Program-made: the position numbers and the translations under genes
The notes under the pieces: model-generated
Seen by the model: the letters and a program-made list of their open reading frames with translations, nothing else
The model's database searches: none
What the model was told of the DNA's origin: nothing
Source: Morchella semilibera
Lineage: Eukaryota; Ascomycota; Pezizomycetes; Pezizales; Morchellaceae
Reading direction: 5' to 3'
DNA: 64,000 bases
Assembly: GCA_009192285.1 (NCBI GenBank)
Contig: WBVU01000009.1
Location: 2,294,001-2,358,000, forward strand
Part shown: positions 22,709 to 33,300 of the stretch, one piece after another
Layout: each line of letters begins with the position of its first letter
Position numbering within the stretch: the stretch's first letter is position 1

Positions 22709-25453
22709 CAAGAAACACAAACACCGAAAAAAACAGAAGAAGGTGTAAACGTAAATCTTTTAGCCGAATTCCCTTGGTGTGCAGCTGGTCTTGAAGCGGA
22801 TCCCCTCGCGTCCCCCACATACACGCCAGCTCAGCGCTTTCTTCCTCCACTTCCGCCTCCACCTTCTCCATCGTCATCTTCCTCTTCCACGGCACCTCAG
22901 TCCGGGAAGGAACGTTCGGCACTAGTCATCCCCACCCTCACACTAGAACAATTCTTTTCCGATCCAACGATGCCGAAGCTGCGGTCATCGGATAGCGGTG
23001 CGAGCACCCGTGGCCGCCCCGAACCCCTCCGCCCTACAAGCCTTGGGGGTCCAAATGTGCCAAAGGCGCCATCATCCCCCCACAGTACCCATAGTATTGG
23101 GCGTATGTTCTCGACAAAAATACGTGGTCTATTGCACGGCAGCCGTGATAGGCGGGCAAGTAGTCCTCTCAGCCCTCCCAATGTTGCCTCAAGTATCCAT
23201 GAGGCTCATTTTGATACCTCAAAATTCGTGTCTGCTTCCGTGCCCTCGTCACCGCGCACCACTGCGCACTACCCATTGCCTTTAAACGAGATTCACCCGA
23301 GCCTGTTGTCTAGGGAATCGACTGAGGAATATGACGGATATGGTACCCTCCCCACCCCAAACCCGAGTCCTTTATCGCGGAAAGACTATTCACACTCTGG
23401 TGCCAAAGCCTCTTCAGGCCATTCTTCGTATAGGTCTGCGGATTCCCCCACAACACGTACCGAGACAAGCCATGACTCGTCGACAGGGACCGAGTCGACA
23501 GGTATTCGAAGTGGTAATAGCTCGTTCCGGAGTTTGGAGGATGAGAAGAAGCGTCCGGATTCTCCCACGAGCCCTATCACTCCGGATGGCGATTACCAGT
23601 TTGCCAGGAGCTCACCAGTAAAGTCCGGGTGCGAACACAATTTTACCAAGAGCTCACATGAGAAGGCCGCAAGTGAATACCACCCTTGCAACAGTTGTGA
23701 TGATGACGACAGGTCGCAGGAGGTGATTTTCTACATCGACCATAGGGAGATTCAAGCTGCCAATGTCGAGGCACCGACACCCACGGCGGTCAAGCATTCT
23801 AGTCAGTTATCGGCAGTGACAGCTTCATCCCGAATTCATCGGCCCATGTCCACCCGATCACGGTCGGAAAGCCCGGCACCTCAACGAGCTCCGAGCTTTG
23901 TGGCCTCAATTCGAGAAGAAATTACTGGCCGTGAAACACCATCATTCCTGGCACCAAGACCCGCACCAATCCCGATCCCAGTGGCAGGATCTGCAAAGCC
24001 TGCCCTGCATCCCACCGAAGGTGGGTCTAAGCTTCTGCGAATGAGCACCATGAGCTCTAGATCGTCGGCAGTAAACCAGGCCAAGGCACCTCTATCACTA
24101 ACACCCAGGGTTCGAACGAATTCCATCCCTCGACCATCAACAGCCAACCGTCCTGGCACATCCTTCTCAACCATGTCAATGAGCTCCAATAGGAGCATGT
24201 ACAGTCCCAAATCGCCCGGGGTGCCTATGGACAACCTTGCTGATGTCGAAGAGAACATCGTGCTTCCGCCCCCACAGAGCCCAGATGCAGCGTCAGCGTT
24301 CAATCCTGATAAGTTCGCATCTAGGGGATCAAGGGGGAAACCCAGCTCTCTCCTGCATGAAATCGTCATACCTCCCCAATTCGATACAAGGTCGTTCAAG
24401 ACGGCCCCTGCCTCGCCTACTGCCGCATCAGAATACAGCTTCACAGCTGGACTGTCACCAAAAAGAATACCAGACGATATGCAGATGCGTCCCCATGTGT
24501 TCAATACGGAGACGTCTGATAATGACGTCTCGATACCATTCTTTCCAGTTGCACCATCACCACCAGCAGTTGTTGTTGCACCAGCAGCCGAGGCGCCCCG
24601 TCGTTCGAAGACGGTCAGCCTACGTCATGCATTCACCCGTCTGAACTCTCACGTGAGCAAGAGGGGAACGAACTCTCCCATCACACCAGACATCATCTCT
24701 CGTCCATCAAACGCAGTCAAGTATGGAGGTATCCCTCACCCTCTCGCCACTGAGATATCCCAATCCATCGATGAAGAGATCTCAGAGAAGGGGAATGGTG
24801 GTGCTACTCGGCCCCGTGCAACTTCTGGCGGCACGCTTCCTTCATCTTCGTCGTCTTTCTCCCGTTGGAAATCAGGCCACAGTAGATCGTCGTCCAACCC
24901 GTCGTCGAACCTTCCACCGTCACTACCCCCTTCCCAACAGCAACTGCATCAGCCAGTCTACTACAATGCTCCAGAGGCTGCTCCCACCAGCCCCACATCC
25001 ACACCAGATGCTCACTCACCCACCACTACATCCGCCGCATCCATCAACTTCAAATCTACCCCCACCTCCGCTACCACAACCACTGGCGTCCAGGCTGTAG
25101 CTCTTACTGATGAGGAGCGTTCAGAGCTAGCACGCATGCCCGGTACGATCTTCCTCAAGACTGCACGAAGTGGAGAGGGCTCGGGTGGGGAATTGATTAT
25201 CGAGGAGCACAGGTTGAAGCCGCGGAAGGGAATGCAGGGGAGTGGTGAAGCGGGGAAGTGCAGGTTTTGTAGGAGGGGCCGTTTCCAAATATGTGGGTCT
25301 GTTTGGACAGCTGCGGATTTGTCATGTGTAGGGTGTGTGCGAATGAGAGCGTCCAGGGCGGAGAAGCAGAACTGTTTTGAGCTGGATGCGTATTTTTCTT
25401 TCCTTATTTTTCATTTTTTATCATTATTATTATTATTTTTATTTTTTGGCTGA
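20942..25453 (+). CDS. Giant Ser/Thr/Pro-rich low-complexity protein with C-terminal CxxC motifs
   Basis: A 1503-codon open frame; the first ATG is near 21043, so 20942 (TTG) is an exon border rather than a start. Order: acidic leucine-rich segment (GGDEDDEELVAGVDIGEEQL), a Thr/Ala tract of ACT/GCT codons (to about residue 155), then Ser/Pro-rich sequence with poly-Gln (about 350), a His-rich block, and poly-Ala (about 577). From about residue 680 on the sequence is less repetitive and more gene-like (HSIGRMFSTKIRGLLHGSRD, ELARMPGTIFLKTARSGEG). Near the end it has KCRFCRRGRFQIC and SCVGC, a possible zinc-binding pair. The last 25 or so residues are translated T-rich sequence, so the true C-terminus may differ. 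It resembles serine-rich proteins of unknown role found across Pezizomycotina; I cannot name a function. Confidence 0.7.
21989..22020 (+). repeat. (CAG)n coding microsatellite read as poly-Gln
   Basis: About eleven CAG triplets lie inside the Ser/Thr-rich gene and are read as glutamine. They are followed at once by CAC-rich triplets encoding a His-rich block. Confidence 0.88.
22671..22708 (+). repeat. (GCA)n coding microsatellite read as poly-Ala
   Basis: The same CAG/GCA repeat as at 22.0 kb, here in the frame that gives alanine (about 13 residues), within the same open frame. Confidence 0.88.
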
Positions 25454-28400
25454 ACGTCGAGTTAGTCAGAGAGAACTAGAGTATCTTTTTCTCTTTTTTT
25501 CCTCCCCTTCCCATTTTGATGGTTCTGTTTATTTTGGTTTTTTGTTTATTCTGTAAATTGCATAGCGTGGGTCTTCTCCTTTTTTTTCCTTTGCGGTTTT
25601 AGTTGATTTGTTATTTAGCGGTTGTGTGTGTGTGTGTGTGAGTGTGAGTTCTTTCGGATTAATTGTTCCTCGAATTTCTGACTTTTTTTTCTTATGGTCG
25701 TGACACGCATTTCTTTTGTGGCAAGCTCGCGTTTCATGTTTTTTTCTCTCCTAAAGCGCAACTTACACAATTTGGTTACTACTTATATGTTGGCTTGAGC
25801 AATCGTTGTTGTTGGGGCGAGTGAGGGGGGAGGCTGGGAGGGAGGGTAGGTAGTATGAAGCAGAAGCAGCAGCAGGGGAAGGGGGTGGAAGAACCGGGGG
25901 GAGGGGGGGGGGAGGGAGGATACAGTTTTATGACGTTGCAAGAAGGAACAGATCTGGATTGGCATACATAAATATTACAGGGCCGGGACGCACGAAGGTT
26001 TTATTTTTGGGCGGTGGGGCGTTTTTTTTTTTTTTTTTGTATTTTTTTCACTTCCATCCTCTTTTTTTTGCTGCTGCTGCTTGCTGCTTGCTTGTGATTG
26101 TGCTTTGATTGCTGCTTTGGGGGGGAGAGATTTCTTTTGTCTATAATTTATTACTTCCCATTACTTTAACCTCTTCTATGTTGCTGATACCTTTTTTTTT
26201 ATTTCAAGCGTAACTTTACTTTACTTATTGTCTATTTTCCCCTCCCTCTTCCTCTTCTTATTCTTCGCCACAACCTCTTCCCTCTCTTCACTGTATTTCT
26301 TGAGTCTTGATCTTCGATATTTGCGTACGGGGTGGGCTCTTTTTCTTTTCTTTTTTTTTTTTTTAGGATAGTTAGTCCCGATATCGATATGAAGAACCAG
26401 ACCATCAGATCTCATCACTGAGTTACGTACGGGGCCGCGGTATAATTTTTTTTCTCGCTCCCTCCTCCGCCCCGATATATGGCCCTTCACTCGTCCATTC
26501 TACCGCCCTCACCATGATCACCTCCCCCCAAAAGATATTTGGAGACAGAGGGGGGGAAATGGTACTAGTCACAAGCAGACAGGATTTTTCGTGCATATCT
26601 GACCTCTGGCCACGGATCGAGAAAAGAGGGTGGAGGGGAGGGGTGGATGTTTCCGATTGAGAGAGTGCGTTAGGTGTGATGAAGGCGCGGAGGCCTGATC
26701 TGGGTGAGTGATCATGGGAGGGTAGGTGAGGTGAAGTACACCCTGGTCTCTCTCTCTCCTCTCTCTCTCTCTCTTTCTCTATCTCTGGAACCTGTGCCTC
26801 TCTCACGTCTAGCTAGCTAGCTAGTTGGCTCTAGGTGATCTGTTCTAGATCTGCGGCCGTCAGGAACGGACAAGATCGAAGCTTTTTTTTTTCTGAGCGC
26901 AGGGGGGGGGAGAAAAATGATGCCAGATAAGCTGGCTGGCTGGCTGACTCTCTTCCTTCCTTCTTTGCTTGAAATTGTTGGGCGGAGAAAGAGTTGGGGG
27001 AGGAAGTCAGAACTGTAGATCAGATATTATGTGTATATAACAACGACGACGTAGCTACATGTAGTCTTAGACAGTATAGTTAGTTTGATATTTTCCAGAC
27101 AGTACAGAGTATAGACGTCAAGAGAAATCGAGTCCAAACACAGTAATATTTTATTTTTATTCCGGGGCCGGGTTGTGTGATGAGCCAGAGCCATGGCCAT
27201 CCGTCCCTCCATCCCGGCGCACGAAAAGAAAAGGAATGGGAATCATGATAGGTATAATGCAGGAGAGAGGGGGGGTTCACGTCTCGGCCCCATGGCGCAC
27301 GTTTCATGTTGCTGCTGTGCTTCCTTTGTGCTCCTTCCTCGCGTGCGTTGCGTGCCTGGTCTTGTTTAATATTTTTTTTCTCCGCCCCCCCCACTCACTC
27401 CCTTTCCCTTCTAGCTAGTGACTGGCTGCGCGCGAGTGATCAGCTAAACCCGCTCCAGCCAGCGTATGCAGGTGCGAGATGTGGTTCGAATCATGTGACC
27501 TGGGGGTGGTGGTGGTGGGTTTCCCCGAGTGGAATGAGAGCAGAAGTGGGAGGAACAGGTCTGTAGCAGCAGGTGAGCAGGAGGGGAAAAAAAGTAGGGC
27601 TTTTAATCATTGAAGGTGTGTTGTCGCGAGTGATCGATTGAGATCGGCTGTTAGCGGCAAGGTTAGGGTTTCTGGGTTAGGGTTCTTAGTGCAACAGGGT
27701 TAGGGGAGGTTGTGGGGCGATACACCACACCACACACCCACACCATATCCACATCCATGCTATGGTGGGTGTGTGCTGGGGGGGGGGGCGGGGGAGGGAG
27801 GGGGAAGGATTGAGGAGGGGATGTTGGATTAGAGTTCTCGGTATTTTTGCATGGAGAGCGAGTTGCGTGGTGGGGGGCGTGGGATTGAGTTCTGACTCCC
27901 CTCGCCCCCCCCCCCCCCGGCCATGCTTGATCTGGAATCGGCAGGTGTGACTGGGAGGGTATATAATATAATACATGTAGGATATAGGTAGTGGATGATA
28001 TGATAGCCGCTGGGGTGTGTGGCGCAGTGGGAGGGGGGGGGAGGCGGGGGATTTACAGGCGGTGCTGAGGAAGGGGGGGGGGCAGGACCGAGGGACCAAT
28101 GGATGAGTGGGAATTGGGTGAGTCGTGCAGCTGTTTGTATTAAGTACATAGGTAATCCATGTATCTATTGCTGTCATGATGGAGGGCCTAGTTAGATGAT
28201 CAGGGAGGATTATGACCCGGTGTAGTTTGCAGTGGCAAAGGTTTGGGAACAGCTTGTTATTGGTGAGTGGTGGATCAGTTAAGGCCTCCAGCGATCGATG
28301 AGAGGTCGAGAGAAATCATTTTGTTGTTGTTTGTTTCTTTTCTATAAATGTACCTGCATAAAACATCGTGGAGAAGAGTAAGTATCGATTATATATCTGA

Positions 28401-28790
28401 TGTATATATATATATACACATGTAATTAACTGTGAAGAGTCATCAATATGATTGACTGGTAAGGCGTGGGACGGTGACTGCATGTGGATGTAATTAATGG
28501 GGGTGCAGTATATCATTGTGTTTACATAGTATGGAAACTTGGAGAGCCCTAACGATCATGGGGTAGGTATTATAAATTGTAATTCATGGGAGCTTGGGGC
28601 TAGCTACGAGTATGTTCATGAAGTGTTTCTTGAATTATTCCACAGAAGTTTATCATCTGCCTCGACTATAGCTATCAAGCTAGCTAGATTACTAAAGCCA
28701 TATAGCTAGAGCTTCATATCCATATCTACACCACATCTACAGAACCATAACCCCCCAACCTAGATTATACGAACGTATAACTATATCACC
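25454..28790. other. Spacer rich in poly-T, poly-G and simple repeats
   Basis: Downstream of the Ser/Thr-rich gene come T-rich tracts, (TG)n at about 25620-25650, and many G/C runs. Three TTAGGG-like units lie close together at 27660-27705. No convincing gene; frames on both strands here are low-complexity. Confidence 0.6.
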
Positions 28791-29338
28791 ATGGCCATGC
28801 CAGACCAGTAAGTCCTTTCCCCTCCCCCCAAGGGCGCAGGCCTCCTCGATCCTCTCTAGTCCCCCCCCCCCCCCACATCCACGCCACTGCTAACACTACC
28901 CCCCCCCCCATTATAGACAGCCCACCTTCAAGTCCCAATACACGCCCCACGAGCGCCGTCGCGCCTCAGCAGAGATGCTCCTCGCGCGCCCCACCCACAT
29001 CCCCATCATCTGCGAGAAGGCCGCCCACGCAAGGATGGAGGGTCCCGACCTCATCAAGATCATGATCCCGCCCGACAGGCAGGTCGCGTACCTGCTGCAC
29101 TTCATCAGGCGCAAGACCAAGATCTCGCCGACGCAGGCACTGTTCCTGCTGGTAGACGAGGTGCTGCCCCCGACGAGCATGGAGCTGGGGACCTTGTTCG
29201 CCGAGAGGAGGGATACGGACGGGTTCTTGTATGTGGTGTAGGTTGGCCCGTGTGTGGGTTTGGGGAGCTGGGATAGGAGATGATTGCTAATTCTGTGTGT
29301 GTAGGTATACGACTGAGGAGACGTTCGGGGTGAGGTAG
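28791..29338 (+). CDS. Atg8-like ubiquitin-fold protein, 3 exons, 123 aa
   Basis: Exons 28791-28807, 28917-29237 and 29305-29338. Intron 1 (GTAAGT...GCTAAC...TATAG) and intron 2 (GTAGGT...GCTAAT...GTGTAG) are canonical. Atg8 is conjugated to phosphatidylethanolamine on autophagosome membranes after Atg4 trims it to a C-terminal glycine. Family marks: PTHIPIICEK (Atg8 DRIPVICEK), LFLLVDEVLPPTS (IFIFVDEVLPPTA), DTDGFLYVVYTTEETFG (DEDGFLYITYSGENTFG). G121 is followed by a removable VR tail, and length is as usual. The N-terminal helices (TFKSQYTPHERRRASAEML) and middle (LIKIMIPPDRQVAYLLHFIRRK for [21 protein letters not shown]) are strongly diverged. Most ascomycetes have one very conserved Atg8, so this is probably a second, diverged paralogue. 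The ATG context is ACCATGG. Confidence 0.88.
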
Positions 29339-29870
29339 CTGCAGCTGGGGAGGCGGTGGGCGTGAAGGGGTAGGACAGATCTAGATCTGGCGGGGCAGTG
29401 GTGTCTGCAGATCTGGAGTTTGTTTCTTGGGTCATTATCATACATGTACCTTCTGGCCTGCAGCCGGCAAGGCCAGAACCAATTCTTGTCAAGCTGACAA
29501 CCTCGAGACATCGACTCGGGTGCCCGCTACTATAGCACTGGCGCATAGAACTGGCCAATACATTAACGGCCCCAGTGTAAGCACCGATCGCTTGGGGTTT
29601 GGGGTAGAGAGAACTTGATGTTTCAGCGAGTTATCATAGTCAATAAATTCCCCGCTATATCATGGGTGAAAATAGGAAAAAGAAAGTGTGCATGCGAGTG
29701 ATATTCTATGATGTGATTGGCTTGATGATCATCGATCGATCGATTGTCCCAGAACCAGCTCTCTCTGGGCCGGGGCCAACAAAATATTCCACACGTATAT
29801 AGAGCGAGAGAGTGGTATCCGTGTATAAGATTTGATTTGAACTGTGCTGGGGCCGCCGAGACCTCTACAA

Positions 29871-30328
29871 TTAATGTGCCCTATACGCCTCATCCACCAC
29901 CTCCTCCACCCACGCCTGGTTCCTCCTCGCACGAACCTCCGACTCCCGCTTCACGAGGTCTACGAGCGCCGAGCTATTATCCTCCGGATCCTGCAAAATT
30001 CTCTCGTCAGCCTCACGATCTCCCATACATACAGAGCCACACTCACAGAACCCGCGTCCCCAAACACCTTCTCCAGGAACGCCGCCAGCCGCTCGCGGTC
30101 GGCCTGCGTCAATTCAGGGGTTGTGCTGTGGATCTCAGCTCCTCCTTGGGGCGTGCCCTGTGGTGTGGGAGTCGGGGAGGTTGAAGGCTCGTTTTTTGTG
30201 GCTGGGTCTGGGGTGTGTATGGGGTCCTCTGCAGGTGTCAGGACGAGTGCAGCTGGTTCTTGGTTTGCTGCTAGCTTTCCCTGATCCTCCTCTGGGGCCC
30301 TGTCACGGGGGCTCTGTGGGTTTGACAT
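29871..30328 (-). CDS. Small unknown protein, 2 exons, 133 aa
   Basis: Exon 1 is 30328-30047 and exon 2 is 29990-29871. The 56-nt intron (GTGAGT...GCTGAC...TTGCAG) keeps phase and replaces an early stop with a plausible tail. The first 75 residues are disordered, rich in Pro, Thr, Glu and Gln. The second half is helical and charged: ELTQADRERLAAFLEKVFGD, then a segment of Glu, Arg and Val (LVDLVKRESEVRARRNQAWV) ending DEAYRAH. I do not recognise the family; it could be a small coiled-coil subunit of a larger complex. It lies tail-to-tail with the Atg8-like gene, about 530 bp away. Confidence 0.6.
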
Positions 30329-33300
30329 GCTGCGTGGGTGGATAGCTGCTCTTGCTTGTTGGTGGGGAGGTGTGGTGGGTTTTTATTGAGTGGTGGGAAC
30401 AAAGAAATGGTTAATCAATTGCGGGTGGGTACTGCTGTTACCCAGTATAATGTGGTATTTGTTTCTATGTCTGAGATGCTGCTTTTGTGGAATTCTTGAA
30501 AGGGTTATTACTCCATTTGGACAGACTGATCTTTGGCGGTGAGGGGAGTGTTGGTGTAGTCATCAATTATCACTCGTTGATCGATCATTTCGGGACGCCG
30601 CGACCGGATCATGATCAGCCTGCTGCGGGTTGTGGGGCCGGTTACGAATGTGGTCCCGGGTATGGTGGAATTTGATTGCACAGGGCGTTTGGATGCGTGT
30701 ATGAAGTATCAAGTCAGTCAATCAAGGTTCATAGTACTCCTGAACCGTGAGCGGACAGATGTACCTGCACAGAAGTTATTTAATCGTGGATCGTGAAGGT
30801 CAGAGCTTGGTGGTGCCCTGGTATGTATGTCCTAGAGAGAATTTGAGCCCTCATACAGTTGCTCGGTGTAAGAAATGTCAAGGTACACACCAGTTTCCGT
30901 TCCTTCTAGCAAAAATTAGGAATCACCCAAAATTTCTGATCATGAGATTTTGGTGCAGAGTCCTTAACGTGCTATACCCTGACGTGTGTTTTCTCTTACG
31001 GCAAGGTTTTTTCTTATAGCAAGACTTCTTTATATAGGGGGTTATGGCTGTATTGGCATGCGTAGCTTGGAGGTGGAAGTTTTGAGCTATCCCCTTGGCC
31101 GTTACCTTTAACTCCAAGAAAGCTCTGGGCTAGATTAGGCGTTTCGTGTAAATATATTGGGAGTAAAATAACTCCTTAACTTCCTAACTAGGCCAGCTTT
31201 TTCCATGGCCGGGCTTAGGACCCCAATTAATCGGATTAAAAGGTGATAGCCAAAGGGATGCTATATAGCTAGTACTAGGGCGGGACTTGTAGGTAGAAAC
31301 AATAATATGTGCGTCACATCTCGATCTCGTGGAAATCGAGTTTAGAGGTCTCACTCTTCTATTTTACTGGCCAATGCTCTTGAACACATAGAGGTTGAGC
31401 GTAGGTTGTTGCTACAGCTGGCTGACCAGACTGTTGGTTGTAATATTGGGGGCGAGCTGGATGTGTAGCAGGTGTTCGGCCATGAATGTATTACATACGT
31501 ACGCGGTGAATCAGTCAAACAATAGCAAGGATTTGGCGTAGGGATTGAGTGAGAGTCTATGAAATTGCGCAAATTAGATCGTGTGTGACGTGAATTCTGG
31601 GAGATCTTTTGGGCATGGAAACACCCGATTCTGTTTGGTTACATGTGTGTATATATATATGCAATCACCCGTTGAAGCTCATTAAAAGGCCTGTAGGGTA
31701 GAACAGGGCCTATATATGGGAGATTATCAGTTATTTGTAAGAGGGATTTATTGCTAAGGGACACACTGATCAGATATCTCGGAGATTCAAAGCTTGAAGA
31801 TACCTTAAATTATAAACCAGAGACCAGATATCACTCTGGGTGAGATACATTGGTGGAGACTCTTCAATGGTCAATCGGTTGGGATGCACAATGTAGTACA
31901 GCGGTAGGTAATAAGTGATGGAACACAGTGATGCCTGTTTTGGTAAGACGCCACCAACATTTATTTGGTGTTTGTACCTCAGGGCGTTCCATCACTTATT
32001 ACCTGTCGCTGTACATACATACATGTAGTTACATGTAGTAGCCTTTACTTGTAGGCCTCTGTAACTGGACAATTCAACTATCCCTTAAGCTACTGGTGCT
32101 GATGCCCCTATTTGAGGGTTAATTGGAATCTATATAGGGGATCTGTTGGCAAAAGCAGCGAGTTCTACTTTTTTTTTTTTTTCTTCTCTTTTTTTCCTTC
32201 TGAGGGTAAGCACTTATTGTGACAGCGCCTTAAGCTATAAGGGATACATATAGAATCTTGTACGCACAGGTTATGATCTAGAACGGAAGGACATGTGGGA
32301 AAATAGACAAAGTAACACCAAGAAGAGTGCAAGAATACATGTACACTATCCAGGCTTATACCGGACTATAGATCAGCCATCCCTCTTGTCGGGTTAATCA
32401 GGGCAGTGCATGTAGTCACCAAGATGCAGGGTCCTCGAGAACCCATGTTACCGTGGTTCTATCTATGTATACGGTATAAACAGTTTATCCGCACCAACAC
32501 CACACCAGGGGCCCAGGAGACCTCTCTATTGGCTAGATTGACGGTCGATCGGTGGCGTCGTGATATGGCACCTTTTCTATCATGGCGTTATCATCTTAGT
32601 GACACCGATATATCACTTAAAGTCACTCGTTTCCAAATCGTGCAGCTTTAGCTTCAGGCACGTCAGTCAGCCAACGAAAACAAAAAAAAAAAAAAAGAAC
32701 TAGGGTCTCACTCCGGGTTTGAACCATTGGAATTGAAATGCAGCTAGATGCATTCCCAGATTTTCGGGCCCCCACTTAACTTGCTTACACATGTGATGTG
32801 TAGTATATCTACAATATGTAGTACAGGTATACTACGGGTCTCGCCGAGTTTTGAAGTAAGTAAGTTAGAGTACATGTAGGTACATCATGTTACGTATAAG
32901 CAGCTTGTCAAAAGTGGATCTGAAGGAATATTGACAGGTTCTGATCCGCGGGAGGAGAGTGTTCCCTGCATGTTGGATAATTCATTTAATTCTGCTCTAT
33001 AATTGTGTCTAGTTAGTAGCTACATCATAATGTAACTACATGTACTTAAATGTATGTGACAGCTTAGCTCTACCTCTGTTTTCCTACGTACGTTACATAA
33101 GGATGTAGGGCCTAGGTGCTTCATATCGATATCAATCCATGAGACTTGCAGCCGACCTGATCCTGGGTCTTTGATCATATTTATGGTTACATGACAATAT
33201 ATATATTGGCTATGTAAAATTGGTCAATCTTGTCTCATGATCGTGTGCCGCGTTGTTTGAAAATTTACGCATATGTATATGGATAGATGTTTGTCTTGTT

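Noticed and set aside
22483-22922. Minus-strand frames with poly-Ala or poly-Leu
   Set aside because: Shadows of the (GCA)n tract inside the Ser/Thr-rich gene, which has much longer non-repetitive support.
29220-29260. Alternative donor GTATGT at 29229 for the last intron of the Atg8-like gene
   Set aside because: It keeps the frame but deletes three residues that the family has between GFLY and TFG; GTAGGT at 29238 restores the normal length.
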